Shown here: positions 26,060 through 35,716 of the stretch, piece after piece
Layout of the letters: each line of letters starts with the position of its first letter
Position numbering within the stretch: position 1 is the stretch's first letter
DNA from: Oribacterium sp. oral taxon 078 str. F0262
GTDB taxonomy: Bacteria > Bacillota > Clostridia > Lachnospirales > Lachnospiraceae
NCBI RefSeq assembly: GCF_000160135.1
Contig: NZ_GG729934.1
Location: 722,954-786,953, forward strand
DNA length: 64,000 nt
Reading direction: 5' to 3'
Translations under genes and position numbers: made by a program
Notes under the pieces: model-generated
The model's input: the letters and a program-made list of their open reading frames with translations, nothing else
Database searches by the model: none
Told to the model about the DNA's origin: nothing

Positions 26060-27757
26060 GTGGGGAATCAGATAAGCGCAGGACAGCTCAAGGAGGCCTT
26101 TCTGGCCGGAGCCAGCCTGCTGAATGAGAAAAAGGAGCTCATCAACGAGCTGAACGTCTTCCCGGTCCCGGACGGCGATACCGGAACCAATATGACGATG
26201 ACGATCCTCTCAGCCGCGAGGGAGGTGGCCGATATCGAGGAGCCTGACATCGAAAATGTCACGAAGGCCATGGCGGGCGGCTCACTTCGCGGCGCGAGAG
26301 GGAACTCCGGAGTCATCCTCTCCCAGCTGATCCGCGGCTTCACGAAGGAGCTCAGAGAGAGCGGCGTGATCGACGCCCCGGTCCTCGCGAGAGCCTTCAA
26401 CCGGGCTGTGGAGACTGCCTACCGCGCCGTCATGAAGCCGAAGGAGGGGACGATCCTGACTGTCGCGAAGGGAGTGGCGGAGCGCATGACGGAGCTCGCT
26501 GTCTCCGAGGAGGGACTGATTCCCATTCTGGAAAAGGTGCTCGAGTACGGAGACGAGGTGCTCGAAAAGACACCGGAGCTGCTACCGGTTTTGAAGGAAG
26601 CCGGTGTCGTCGACTCCGGCGGGAAGGGGCTCATGACGGTCCTCTACGGCGCCCTTCTCTCCCTGAAGGGGGAAAAGACGGAGCTTAAGCTGGAGCTCGG
26701 GGATCCGGGGAGCGGAGAGGGAGCGCCTCTTCCCTCGGGAGAAGGAAGTCGGAGCGGAGAGCTTTCCACAGCGGATATCCGCTTTGGCTATTGTACGGAA
26801 TTTATGATAAACGGCGAGCACGAGTTCAGAGATGAGGAGGTGGAGGCACTCCGAAGCTGGCTGGAGGGAGTGGGGGATTCCATCGTCTGCTTCTCCGACG
26901 GAAATATCATAAAGGTCCATGTCCACACGAACCACCCCGGAAACGCCTTCGAAAAGGGACTCTCCATGGGTTATCTCTCGAAGATGAAGGTCGACAACAT
27001 GCGCCTTGAGCATAACGAGAGACTGATCCGGGATGCCTCGAGGATCGCTGCGATGCAAAGCCTCGAGAGGGAAAAGGCAGAGGAGGAAGCGGAGGAGAAG
27101 GACTTTGCCTTTCTCGCCGTCTGTGCCGGAGAGGGGCTCGCGGAGGTCTTTAAGGGGATCGGAGCGGACAGAATCATCTCCGGGGGACAGACGATGAATC
27201 CGTCCACGGAGGACATCCTGAAGGCCGCGGAGGGGCTCAGGGCAAAGCATATCTTTATCCTTCCGAACAATAAAAACATCGTTCTCGCGGCCAATCAGGC
27301 GGCGGCTCTCTCGGAGGGAGGGGAGCTCCATGTGATTCCCTCTCTGACGATTCCCCAGGGGATCAGCGCGATGATCGCCTTCAGCCCGGATATGGGGGTG
27401 GAGGAGAACGAGAAGGCGATGAGGGAGGCCATGTCCAAGGTCAGCTCCGCCGAAGTCACCTATGCGGTGCGGAACACGGTCATCGAGGGGAGGGCCATCG
27501 CGGAGGGAAACATCATCTGCATCGGAGACCGGGGACTGCTCTCGGTTTCAGAGACGGTGCAGGAGTCCGTCTCCGAAGCTCTGAACGCTATGTTAAGACC
27601 GGATTCCGAGATCATCACCCTCTACTACGGAGAGGATGTGCGGGAGGAGGAGGCGGAGCAGCTTGCAAAGAAGCTGCGGGAAGAGCATCCGGAGCAGGAG
27701 CTTGAGCTTCAGCCCGGGGGGCAGCCCGTCTACTATTATTTCATCTCGGTGGAATAA
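26060..27757 (+). CDS. fakA: Fatty-acid kinase catalytic subunit (DhaL/DegV-like, YloV)
   Basis: FakA phosphorylates fatty acids held by FakB proteins, feeding exogenous acyl chains into phospholipid synthesis. The 565-residue protein has an N-terminal DhaL-type kinase domain with NVFPVPDGDTGTNM (about 31-44) and GGSLRGARGNSGVILSQ (about 73-89), a middle domain and a C-terminal DegV-like domain. A Glu-rich stretch near 345 links domains. No fakB is in the window. The GTG start has a GGAGGATAG site. Confidence 0.92.
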   Translation: MGNQISAGQLKEAFLAGASLLNEKKELINELNVFPVPDGDTGTNMTMTILSAAREVADIEEPDIENVTKAMAGGSLRGARGNSGVILSQLIRGFTKELRESGVIDAPVLARAFNRAVETAYRAVMKPKEGTILTVAKGVAERMTELAVSEEGLIPILEKVLEYGDEVLEKTPELLPVLKEAGVVDSGGKGLMTVLYGALLSLKGEKTELKLELGDPGSGEGAPLPSGEGSRSGELSTADIRFGYCTEFMINGEHEFRDEEVEALRSWLEGVGDSIVCFSDGNIIKVHVHTNHPGNAFEKGLSMGYLSKMKVDNMRLEHNERLIRDASRIAAMQSLEREKAEEEAEEKDFAFLAVCAGEGLAEVFKGIGADRIISGGQTMNPSTEDILKAAEGLRAKHIFILPNNKNIVLAANQAAALSEGGELHVIPSLTIPQGISAMIAFSPDMGVEENEKAMREAMSKVSSAEVTYAVRNTVIEGRAIAEGNIICIGDRGLLSVSETVQESVSEALNAMLRPDSEIITLYYGEDVREEEAEQLAKKLREEHPEQELELQPGGQPVYYYFISVE

Positions 27758-28019
27758 GGCTGGGATTTCACCACGCCCAAATAGGGAGGGACAGCGCTGT
27801 AAAAGCACTGCGCCCAGGGAGCTTTTCCCGGAGAGAAAGAGAAGCCGGGATGGAAAGCCGGGGGCTTCCTGAATTTTGACGAAGGAAAAGGAAGCCATGG
27901 CCACGACGATTGCAGGATAAGCGGTATAAGAGAGGAAAGACCGGGAGGAGCACAGACTGCGGCGGAAGGCAGAGAGGATATTTTCTGCTGCTTCCGCCCG
28001 CCGGGGAAAGGGAATCGGG

Positions 28020-30075
28020 ATGGAGCTTCAGCTTCTGAAGGGGGTCGGGCCGAAAACGGAGGAGATCTTCCGAAGGCTCGGAATTCATTCGGCAGAGGAG
28101 CTCCTCTTTTATTTTCCGACGGACTATCTCCTCTACCCGCCGCTCCGCGCGGTGTCTGAGCTCAGAGAGGGGGAGAGGGAGGCGGTCTATGCCTCTCTTT
28201 TGGGGGATGCCAGGCTGTTTCGGGGAAACGGGCTCGTGACGCTCACGGTCTCCGCCGGGGATCTGTCCGGAAGGCTCTTTCTCCGCTGGTTTCATTCCCC
28301 TTTTCTGAAAAAAAAGACTTCGCGCGGGAGAGAGCTTCGTCTTTTACGGGAGAGTCTCCCGCTTTCGGGGAAGGCTTTTCATGGAGCAGCCGAAGCTTTT
28401 TTCGAGGGAGGAGTATAAGAAGATGCAGGGGGTCCCGGAGCCGGTCTATCCAAAGAGCGCGGGACTCTCCGGACAGACGATCCGAAAGGCGGTCCGGGCG
28501 GCTCTTCTCGGTTTCTCTGAGGATCCCTCTCCTCTTCATGCCTTTGACTTTGTCCCGGAGACTCTCCGAAGGAGGCGGGACCTCCCCGGGCTCTATGAGA
28601 GCCTTTCCGCCGTTCACTGCCCCGGGAGCGAGGAGGAGGCGCTTCTTGCGAGGGAGCGCTTTTCCTACGAGGAGCTTTTGCTTTTTTCTCTCGCTCTCTT
28701 AAGGAGGAAGCGGGAGCGGAGCGGGGAAAGAAGCCGCTTTCTCCTCACAGAGAGGGGAGAGGCGGAGCGTTTCCTGCATTCCCTCCCCTTTTCTCTCACG
28801 GAGGGGCAGAGGGAAGCGATCCGGGAGATCGAAGGAGAGCTCTCCGGCGGCTTTGTGATGAACCGCCTTTTGCAGGGAGATGTGGGATCGGGGAAGACCG
28901 TCGTCGCCTTCTACGCTCTCTTCCTCGCGGCTTCCTCCGGCTTCCAGGCGGCCATGATGGCGCCGACGGAGCTCCTCGCCCGTCAGCACTATGAGAAGCT
29001 CAGGGAGATACTGAAGAAGATTTCTCTCCCCTGGGAGGCAGCTCTTCTCACCGGCTCTTTGAGCCGGGGGGAGAAGAGAGAGCTCTGCCGGAGGATAGAG
29101 GAGGGAGAGCTGAGACTCATCCTCGGGACCCATGCGCTCTTTCAGGAGGGGATTCATTATCCGGCCCTCTCTCTCGTCGTGACAGACGAGCAGCAGCGCT
29201 TCGGCGTCCTGCAGAGGAAGGCCTTCTCGGAAAAGGGGAGCCGGCCTCACATCCTTCTCCTCTCCGCGACACCGATCCCGCGGACCCTCTCCCTCCTCCT
29301 CTATCAGGATATGCAGGTCTCCCGCATCCCCGGGCGCCCGGCAGAGCGCCTTCCGGTAAAGAATGCGCTGATCGGCGCGGGAGAGCGGGGAAAGGCGTGG
29401 AGATTTCTCGCGGGGGAGTGCAGAAAGGGGCGGCAGGCCTACATCATCTGCCCGATGATCGAGGATAACGGAGAGCCGGAGCTTCAGAATGTCTCGGAAT
29501 ATCAGCGTAAGCTCCGGGCCTTTCTGCCGGAGGGCTTCCGGATCGAGGGGCTCCACGGGAGGATGAGAGCGGAGGAAAAGGAGCGGATCATGGAGAGCTT
29601 TCTCCGACGCGAGATCGACATCCTCGTATCCACCACCGTCGTCGAGGTCGGGGTCGATGTCCCGAATGCCAGTGTAATTTTGATCGAGAATGCCGAGCGC
29701 TTCGGACTTGCCCAGCTCCATCAGCTCCGCGGAAGAGTGGGACGATCCTCCCTTCAGAGCTACTGCATCCTGCTGGACTGCAAAAACTCGAAGAAGTCGA
29801 GGGAGCGCCTCTCTGTCCTTGTCCGCTCAAACGACGGCTTTTGGATCGCAGAGGAGGATCTCAGGCTCCGCGGACCGGGAGAGCTCTTCGGGATCCGTCA
29901 GTCCGGAGCGCTCCAGTTTCGCTTTGCGGACATCTACCGGGACAAAGAGCTCTGGAAGGAAGCCTCCCGGGACGCTACAGAGCTCCTGGAGGAGGATCCG
30001 GGGCTCTCGGAGAAACGGAATGAAAAACTTCAAAAAAGGCTCTTTGACTTTGAAGGGGCGGGAGAGGTGCTGTGA
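28020..30075 (+). pseudogene. recG: ATP-dependent DNA helicase RecG, frame broken at an A8 run
   Basis: RecG remodels stalled replication forks and Holliday junctions. Reading starts at 28020 (wedge/OB part, KGVGPKTEEIFRRLGI) but runs off-frame after FHSPFLKK and stops at 28418. The rest continues in the +1 frame: skipping one base in the eight-A run at 28308-28315 gives KKRLRAGESFVFYGRVSR, then MEQPKLFS and the full helicase (GDVGSGKT, DEQQRFGV, ATPIPRT, GRVGRSS) to 30075. The corrected protein is about 684 residues, normal for RecG. This may be a sequencing error, a real mutation, or transcriptional slippage; the -1 ribosomal heptamer here would lead to the wrong frame. Confidence 0.9.
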
Positions 30076-30239
30076 AATGCGGCAGACGGCCTGTTTCAGA
30101 TTTGTTTTCGGATCAAGATACGGCAGGGCGGAGGAGAGGGCAGTACGGCAGTGCGGGAAGCAGACAGAGGGATGGGAATCGCAGCGGAAAAGAGAGGGCG
30201 AATTGGCTCTTCGGGCAGAGATAGGGAATGAGGTCAAAT

Positions 30240-30806
30240 ATGAGAGTGATTGCAGGGAGCGCGAGGCGCATGAATCTTCGGACGGTGGATTCCATGGATA
30301 CGAGGCCGACCACGGACCGCATCAAAGAGACCCTTTTTAATATGATTCAGTTTGATGTCCCCGGGACCGAGGTCCTGGACCTCTTTGCGGGATCGGGAGG
30401 AATCGGCATCGAGGCTCTTTCGAGAGGGGCGAAGCGGGCCGTTTTCTGTGACAACAGAAAGGAGGCCGTCTCCTGCATTCAGGAAAATCTCGTTCGCACC
30501 CATCTCATGGACCGGGCCGAGCTGATCCTCGGGGACTATGCGGCCGCTCTGGAGAAGCTTAAAAGACGGGACTATCACTTCGGCCTGGTTTTTCTGGACC
30601 CGCCCTACGGCCAGGGACTTTGTGAGAGGGCACTGCAGCGGCTTTCCGGGAAAGAGTATGTGGACAAAAGGACGGTCTTTATCCTGGAATGCGCTCTTAA
30701 GGAGGGGGCGGAGCTCTGGGAGGCGGAGCGCTATGAGCTCATCCGGGAGAAGTGCTATAAGACGAATAAGCATGTCTTTCTCCGTCTGAGAGAGGAGCGG
30801 CCATGA
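30240..30806 (+). CDS. rsmD: 16S rRNA (guanine(966)-N(2))-methyltransferase
   Basis: RsmD methylates G966 of 16S rRNA in the assembled 30S subunit. The 188-residue protein from the ATG at 30240 begins [13 protein letters not shown] and has [14 protein letters not shown] (about 22-35), the SAM motif [18 protein letters not shown] (about 47-64) and the catalytic DPPYGQG motif (about 120-126). The longer start at 30228 is less likely. It overlaps coaD by four bases. Confidence 0.95.
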   Translation: MRVIAGSARRMNLRTVDSMDTRPTTDRIKETLFNMIQFDVPGTEVLDLFAGSGGIGIEALSRGAKRAVFCDNRKEAVSCIQENLVRTHLMDRAELILGDYAAALEKLKRRDYHFGLVFLDPPYGQGLCERALQRLSGKEYVDKRTVFILECALKEGAELWEAERYELIREKCYKTNKHVFLRLREERP

Positions 30807-31297
30807 GGATTGCGCTCTATCCGGGATCCTTCGATCCTGTGACCTTCGGGCACCTGGATATTATCGAGAGAAGCGCGAAAATTTTTGACAGACTTTTTGT
30901 GGGGGTGCTCGTGAACAGCGTAAAAACCCCGTTGTTTTCTATGGAAGAACGTGTTAGAATGATTAGCGTTCTGATAAAAGGACTTAAAAATGTTGAGGTG
31001 CGCTCCTTTTCGGGGCTCACTGTGGATTATGCGAGAAGTCTCGGCGCCACGGTCATCGTCCGCGGGCTCCGCGCGGTGACGGACTTTGAGTATGAGCTTC
31101 AGCTCTCACAGACGAATAAGGTCATGGCGGCCGACATCGATACCGTTTTTTTGACGACAAACTTAAAATATTCCTATCTGAGTTCCAGCACCGTGAAGGA
31201 GATCGCCTCCTACGGCGGGGACATCCGTCCCTTTGTGCCGGAGAATGTGATTCGGGAAATTCATCGGAAGCTGGGGACGGATTTTATCGCAGAATAA
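30803..31297 (+). CDS. coaD: Phosphopantetheine adenylyltransferase
   Basis: CoaD makes dephospho-CoA from phosphopantetheine and ATP. The 164-residue protein shows the nucleotidyltransferase TFGH motif (about 14-17) after [21 protein letters not shown] (about 89-101) and SSSTVKEI (about 127-134). The ATGA start overlaps the rsmD stop; rsmD-coaD is a standard pair. Confidence 0.97.
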   Translation: MRIALYPGSFDPVTFGHLDIIERSAKIFDRLFVGVLVNSVKTPLFSMEERVRMISVLIKGLKNVEVRSFSGLTVDYARSLGATVIVRGLRAVTDFEYELQLSQTNKVMAADIDTVFLTTNLKYSYLSSSTVKEIASYGGDIRPFVPENVIREIHRKLGTDFIAE

Positions 31298-31317
31298 AGG
31301 CAGAGGGTGAGGAGAAG

Positions 31318-31929
31318 ATGAGCAGAATTGAGCAGTTGATTGGAGAAATCGAGGAATACATTGACAGCTGTAAATATCAGCCTCTTTCCAATACCAAGAT
31401 CCTTGTGAACAAGGAGGAGATGGAGGAGCTTCTCGTAGAGCTTCGCCTCCGGGTCCCCGACGAGATCAAGAAGTATCAGAAAATCATCTCTCAGCAGGAG
31501 GCGATCATCGCGGACGCGAAAAATCAGGCGGACAGCATGATCACCGACGCAAAGCTTCAGACCGAGGAGATGGTATCCGACAACGAAATCATGCAGCAGG
31601 CCTATGCGAAGGCCAATGAGCTGATGCAGCAGGCGCAGGCGCAGGCGGAGAGTATCGTAAACAGCGCGATGACGGACGCGGACAATATCCGCTCCAATGC
31701 GATTCAGTATACCGATGAGATGCTGGCGAGCCTGGAGACGATCATCGGGCGCTCGATCGATGACGCGCAGACCCGCTACGACGGGCTGCTCTCCTCCCTG
31801 AAGAGCTCTCAGGAGATCGTGCTCTCCAATCGCGCAGAGCTCTCCCAGGCCTTTATGCCGCAGCAGCAGGCGCAGCCGGGACAGGGCGCGGATGCTTCGG
31901 AGGGAGGGCCTTTGCAGATTCCGCAATAA
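31318..31929 (+). CDS. Coiled-coil protein of DivIVA/ATPase-like type
   Basis: The 203-residue soluble protein starts with a conserved-looking head (IEQLIGEIEEYIDSCKYQPLSNTKILVNKEEMEELLVELR, landmarks only). It continues as a long Ala/Gln/Glu-rich coiled coil (about 50-170) and ends in a Gln/Gly/Pro tail. This arrangement next to coaD is widespread in Lachnospiraceae and often labelled 'ATPase' although no nucleotide-binding motif is visible. A DivIVA-like division or cell-wall scaffold role is my inference. Confidence 0.82.
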   Translation: MSRIEQLIGEIEEYIDSCKYQPLSNTKILVNKEEMEELLVELRLRVPDEIKKYQKIISQQEAIIADAKNQADSMITDAKLQTEEMVSDNEIMQQAYAKANELMQQAQAQAESIVNSAMTDADNIRSNAIQYTDEMLASLETIIGRSIDDAQTRYDGLLSSLKSSQEIVLSNRAELSQAFMPQQQAQPGQGADASEGGPLQIPQ

Positions 31930-32144
31930 GCTTCCCGCGCTGCTCTATGGCAGCGCTCTGAATGGACTGAATGGAAGATATCAAAGCCGTTCGCGCCGCA
32001 TCGTCGGCGGGAACGGATATTTGCGTTTCTGCATTTCCATTTCCGCTTCCCGTCCGGAAAAACCACTGAATTATGGCAGGGGATGCGCGGGGCAGCCGGT
32101 CTCGAATCTATGGGGATGAAGAGCATGAAATCTTACGAAAGGGA

Positions 32145-32173
32145 TTGACAAAGCAGGACGGATGGAGTAATAT
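32145..32173 (+). promoter_or_regulatory. Promoter for tRNA-Pro
   Basis: A perfect TTGACA (32145-32150), 17 bases, TAATAT (32168-32173), about 48 bases before the tRNA. The 291-base stretch before the tRNA otherwise holds only a 7-bp GCGCTGC/GCAGCGC hairpin (31937-31956) without a U-tract. Confidence 0.85.
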
Positions 32174-32220
32174 AGCCCATGTCGCAGCAAGAGAAAAAAC
32201 CGGCTGCGGCGGGGAAAAGG

Positions 32221-32294
32221 CGATGCGTGGCTCAGCTTGGTAGAGCGCTGCGTTCGGGACGCAGAGGCCGCTGGTTCGAATCCAGTCGCATCGA
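32221..32294 (+). tRNA. tRNA-Pro (anticodon CGG)
   Basis: A complete cloverleaf is seen: acceptor CGATGCG/CGCATCG, D stem GCTC/GAGC, anticodon stem CTGCG/CGCAG with loop TTCGGGA (anticodon CGG), and T arm with TTCGAAT. The C1-G72 first pair and A73 are typical of bacterial proline tRNA. CCA is not encoded. Confidence 0.96.
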
Positions 32295-32297
32295 TCT

Positions 32298-32326
32298 GAG
32301 AGAGGAGAGCGTGCCTCTCTCTTTTT
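32298..32326 (+). terminator. Terminator after tRNA-Pro
   Basis: A perfect 8-bp stem GAGAGAGG/CCTCTCTC with an 8-base loop is followed by TTTTT. Confidence 0.9.
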
Positions 32327-32446
32327 ATGTTAAAATTAGAGAATTGTTTTAAAATCGGAGAATAGAAGACTGAATTTACGCGTTTTGCATCCTGCGCATT
32401 TTACATAGTGCATGAGAGGCATAAGAAAGGGATACGGGGATCGCTT

Positions 32447-32911
32447 ATGAAGATCAGCTTTCAAAAGGGGATTCGTAAAGACAATGCTTTGCTTCTATGC
32501 GGCTGGTCCAATGAGGAGGGGAGGGAATTTCAGGAGCAGTGGATGGGGCCCAGGCTCTCTTATCCGCTGAATTATGACAAGATCAAGGAGCTGGAACATA
32601 TCTTTTCGATCTTCGATAAGGAGGAATTTATCGGAGTGATCCAGGAAGTGAGAATCGAAGAGGACAGGATACACATCGGGAGATTTGTGATAGATCCCGA
32701 AAAGACAGGAAGGGGTCTTGGAACGGCGGCGATGAAGGGATTTTTGGATTTTATTTTTGAGGATGACAGGATTCAAAGTATTTCCTTAACCGTGTTCGAT
32801 TTCAATCAAAACGCGAAGAGGCTCTATGAGAAGCTCGGCTTTGAAATCGAGGAGGTTATTGAGAATCCGAAGCGGAAATACATTATGAGAAAATATCGCG
32901 ATAAAGGATAA
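32447..32911 (+). CDS. GNAT-family N-acetyltransferase
   Basis: The 154-residue protein fits the GNAT fold: GRFVIDPEKTGRGLGTAAM (about 83-101) is the acetyl-CoA pyrophosphate-binding motif A, and LTVFDFNQNAKRLYEKLGFE (about 119-138) is motif B. It resembles RimJ/RimL-type or small-molecule acetyltransferases; the substrate cannot be told. The ATG at 32447 is chosen over one at 32408 because homology starts there. Codon use is AT-richer than in neighbouring genes, hinting at later arrival. Confidence 0.87.
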   Translation: MKISFQKGIRKDNALLLCGWSNEEGREFQEQWMGPRLSYPLNYDKIKELEHIFSIFDKEEFIGVIQEVRIEEDRIHIGRFVIDPEKTGRGLGTAAMKGFLDFIFEDDRIQSISLTVFDFNQNAKRLYEKLGFEIEEVIENPKRKYIMRKYRDKG

Positions 32912-32921
32912 ATTTTAAGGG

Positions 32922-32950
32922 AAAGAGGCTGCCTTGGGCCAAGCCTCTTT
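32922..32950 (+). terminator. Possible terminator after the acetyltransferase gene
   Basis: A 9-bp stem AAAGAGGCT/AGCCTCTTT with an 11-base loop lies 11 bases after the stop. The U-tract is only the end of the stem, so termination efficiency is uncertain. Confidence 0.5.
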
Positions 32951-32977
32951 CGCCGCGGCATTTTGCATCTTAGCCTC

Positions 32978-33042
32978 GGGAGGGGAAGACAGAATGGGAG
33001 CGCCTTTTTTCGGACAAGGGGAGGAAGACAGAGCGGGAGCGC
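32978..33042 (+). repeat. Two-copy imperfect direct repeat
   Basis: GGGAGGGGAAGACAGAATGG then GAGCGC (32978-33003) and GGGGAGGAAGACAGAGCGGG then AGCGC (33018-33042) are imperfect copies about 40 bases apart in the gap before the symporter gene. No gene is supported here. Confidence 0.5.
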
Positions 33043-33179
33043 TTCCTTCCGGCGGATAAAGAAGGGAAAACGGAGCGGCGGAGCGAACGGTCTTCCGCGC
33101 GGTGGATAAGAGGCGGCGATCATGCTATAATGCGGGGGAAGGCGGGAAACGAGGGAAAGAGGAAGCAAAGGGGGAGAGG

Positions 33180-34529
33180 ATGGAGAGAGAGAGCTTTAAA
33201 TCGAGGCTCGGCTTTATTTTAGTCAGTGCGGGCTGTGCGATCGGAATCGGCAATGTATGGAAATTCCCCTATCTTGTGGGACAAAACGGCGGGGGCATCT
33301 TTGTGCTCTTTTACCTTCTCTTTCTCCTTTTCATGGGGATGCCGGTCCTCACGATGGAGCTTGCTGTCGGAAGAGCCAGCAAAAAGAGTGTGGTAGAGGG
33401 CTACCGGGCGCTGGAACCGAAGGGGAGCGTCTGGCATGTCCACGGCTGGTTCTGTATCGCGGGCTGCTATCTTCTCATGATGTATTATACGACGGTATCC
33501 GGCTGGATGCTCTCGTATTTTCTGAAGTTTGCCTTCGGAAGCTTTCAGGGCGGTCTTATGGACAGCGGGCAGGTCTTTTCCTCCATGCTCGGGAAGCCCG
33601 AGGAGATGGCGCTTTGCATGGCGGTGATCGTCATCGCCGGCTTTATGATCTGCTCCCTCGGACTGCAGAAGGGGCTTGAGAAGGTGACGACCGTCATGAT
33701 GAGCTGCCTTCTCCTTTTGATTATTCTTCTTGCGCTCCACAGCCTCCTGCTTCCCGGGGCCTCGGAGGGGGCGGCGTTTTACCTCCTTCCGAGTCTTGAG
33801 AGGGTGCGGGAGATCGGACTTTCCCATGTGATCACCGCCGCGATGAATCAGGCCTTTTTCACACTGAGTCTCGGCATCGCCGCGATGGAGATCTTCGGAA
33901 GCTATATGTCGGATGAGTTCACGCTGACCGGAGAGGCGGTTCGGATCTGCGCTCTGGATACCTTCGTCGCCATCGTGGCGGGTCTCATCATCTTCCCCGC
34001 CTGCTTCAGCTTTCATGTGGAGCCGGATTCCGGCCCCGCTCTCATCTTTCTCACGCTGCCGAAGCTTTTTGTGAATATGGCGGGAGGCAGGGTCTGGGGG
34101 AGCCTCTTCTTCCTCTTTATGAGCTTTGCCAGCTTCTCCACCGTGATCGCGGTCTTTGAAAATCTGCTGGCGAGCTGCATCGACAACTTCGGCTGGGATC
34201 GGAGGAAGGCGGTTTACATCAACTGCATCTTCATCCTCCTCGCCAGCATCCCCTGCGTGCTGGGATATAATCTCTGGAGCCATGTCCACTTGATCGGCGG
34301 ACGGGATATCCTGGACTCCGAGGATTTCATCGTGAGCAATCTCCTCCTGCCGCTCGGAGCCCTCATTTATCTCCTCTTTTGCACGGGGAGACTGGGCTGG
34401 GGCTATGAGAACTATATGGCGGAGTGCAATAAGGGAAGCGGCCTCAGGATGCCTCGCTTCCTGAAGCCGTATTTTCGCTTCATTCTGCCTCTTATGATCC
34501 TTTTCATCCTGATTCAGGGCCTGCGCTAG
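33180..34529 (+). CDS. Sodium-dependent amino-acid transporter (NSS/SNF family)
   Basis: The 449-residue integral membrane protein has 11-12 hydrophobic helices. It carries the helix 1 signature of the LeuT/Tyt1 fold, AIGIGNVWKFPYLVGQNGGG (about 20-39), which contributes to the sodium and substrate sites. TM3/TM6 and TM8 segments (VITAAMNQAFFTLSLG, SFASFSTVIAVFENL) also match. It should import an amino acid such as tyrosine, tryptophan or leucine with sodium; the exact substrate is not readable. The start at 33180 follows GGGGGAGAGG. A TATAAT (33126-33131) upstream may be its -10. Confidence 0.92.
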   Translation: MERESFKSRLGFILVSAGCAIGIGNVWKFPYLVGQNGGGIFVLFYLLFLLFMGMPVLTMELAVGRASKKSVVEGYRALEPKGSVWHVHGWFCIAGCYLLMMYYTTVSGWMLSYFLKFAFGSFQGGLMDSGQVFSSMLGKPEEMALCMAVIVIAGFMICSLGLQKGLEKVTTVMMSCLLLLIILLALHSLLLPGASEGAAFYLLPSLERVREIGLSHVITAAMNQAFFTLSLGIAAMEIFGSYMSDEFTLTGEAVRICALDTFVAIVAGLIIFPACFSFHVEPDSGPALIFLTLPKLFVNMAGGRVWGSLFFLFMSFASFSTVIAVFENLLASCIDNFGWDRRKAVYINCIFILLASIPCVLGYNLWSHVHLIGGRDILDSEDFIVSNLLLPLGALIYLLFCTGRLGWGYENYMAECNKGSGLRMPRFLKPYFRFILPLMILFILIQGLR

Positions 34530-34610
34530 CATTTCCCTCTTTTCAGATCTTTTCCTTAAGATTTTTCTTAAGATCGTTTCCGATGCGGGAGGTCCGGAAG
34601 GGAGGCGCAT

Positions 34611-34646
34611 ATGAATATCCGGGAACAGATGAATATCCGGGAACAG
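34611..34646 (+). repeat. 18-bp exact tandem duplication at the dgt start
   Basis: The same 18 bases (encoding MNIREQ) occur twice back to back, followed by another ATG, giving three in-frame starts at 34611, 34629 and 34647. Confidence 0.9.
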
Positions 34647-35672
34647 ATGGAGGAGCGGGAGAGAAGGACGCTCTCTTCCTATGCGGCTCTGTCCGAAAAA
34701 TCCCGTGGAAGGGACCGCTTCGAGCCGGAGGATGACATCCGTCCGGTCTACGAGAGGGACCGGGACCGGATCCTGCACTGTAAGTCCTTCCGGAGATTAA
34801 AGCATAAGACCCAGGTCTTCATCGCTCCGGAGGGGGATCATTACCGGACAAGGCTCACGCATACGCTGGAGGTAAGCCAGATCGCGCGTACCTTCGCGAA
34901 GGCACTCCGCCTGAATGAGGACCTCACGGAGGCCATTGCCCTGGGACATGATCTCGGACATACGCCCTTTGGACATGCCGGAGAGCGGGTTTTGAATGAG
35001 CTCTGTATCCGGGGCTTTTCCCATGTGGAGCAGAGCGTGCGCGTGGTAGAGGTGCTGGAGAAGGGCGGGATGGGCTTAAACCTCACGAAGGAGGTGCGGG
35101 ACGGGATCCTGAACCACCGCTCCTCCGGGAAGCCGGCGACCCTGGAGGGACAGGCGGTCCGCTTTGCGGATAAGATCGCCTATCTGAACCACGACATTGA
35201 CGACGCGATCCGGGCGGGACTTTTCACGGAGGAGGAGCTTCCGAGGGAATATACGGATCTCCTCGGGCACAGCGTGAAGGATCGTTTAAACACGCTGATC
35301 CGCGCGGTGATCTTCCACTCCATCGATGAGCCCTGTCTTCGGATGGAGCCGGAGACCGAGGAGGGAATGCAGGGGCTTCGGCGATGGATGTTTCAAAATG
35401 TCTACACCGGGGGAGAGGCGAAGCGGGAGGAGTGGAAGGTCAAGGGGATGCTGGAGCTGCTCTTTGACTTTTACTACCGGAATCCCTCGGAGATGACGGA
35501 GGAGTACCGGGAGCTTCTCGGCAGGGATCTTTCGGAGCTCCCTCTCGGAGGAGAGGAAGAGAGGATCGCGAAGCAGCGAATCGTCTGTGACTACATCGCG
35601 GGGATGACGGATGACTACTGCACGAGGAAGTTTTTGCAGTATTTCGTCCCTAAGGGCTGGCAGAAGTATTAG
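34611..35672 (+). CDS. dgt: Deoxyguanosinetriphosphate triphosphohydrolase-like protein
   Basis: This HD-domain enzyme family hydrolyses dNTPs to the nucleoside and triphosphate. The 353-residue protein shows SFRRLKHKTQVF (about 60-71), the first metal His in TRLTHTLEVSQIA (about 82-94), and the LGHDLGHTPFGHAGE HD block (about 107-121). The best ribosome site (GGAAGGGAGG) serves the first ATG; the extra N-terminal copy of MNIREQ is not needed for the fold. It precedes dnaG, a common Firmicute order. Confidence 0.93.
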   Translation: MNIREQMNIREQMEERERRTLSSYAALSEKSRGRDRFEPEDDIRPVYERDRDRILHCKSFRRLKHKTQVFIAPEGDHYRTRLTHTLEVSQIARTFAKALRLNEDLTEAIALGHDLGHTPFGHAGERVLNELCIRGFSHVEQSVRVVEVLEKGGMGLNLTKEVRDGILNHRSSGKPATLEGQAVRFADKIAYLNHDIDDAIRAGLFTEEELPREYTDLLGHSVKDRLNTLIRAVIFHSIDEPCLRMEPETEEGMQGLRRWMFQNVYTGGEAKREEWKVKGMLELLFDFYYRNPSEMTEEYRELLGRDLSELPLGGEEERIAKQRIVCDYIAGMTDDYCTRKFLQYFVPKGWQKY

Positions 35673-35716
35673 GGGATGGAGATGGGGATAGGGCAGGGAG
35701 GAAAGGAGAGGGGAGC

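Noticed and set aside
27758-28019. Extra gene or riboswitch between fakA and recG
   Set aside because: No convincing frame or known aptamer; only an imperfect GC-rich hairpin before recG.
28308-28316. Programmed -1 ribosomal frameshift in recG
   Set aside because: A slippery AAAAAAG heptamer is in frame, but -1 leads to the wrong frame; +1 or loss of one A is needed.
34530-34610. Terminator between the symporter gene and dgt
   Set aside because: Repeated CTTAAGATT(T) motifs can pair, but the stem is weak and lacks a clean U-tract after it.
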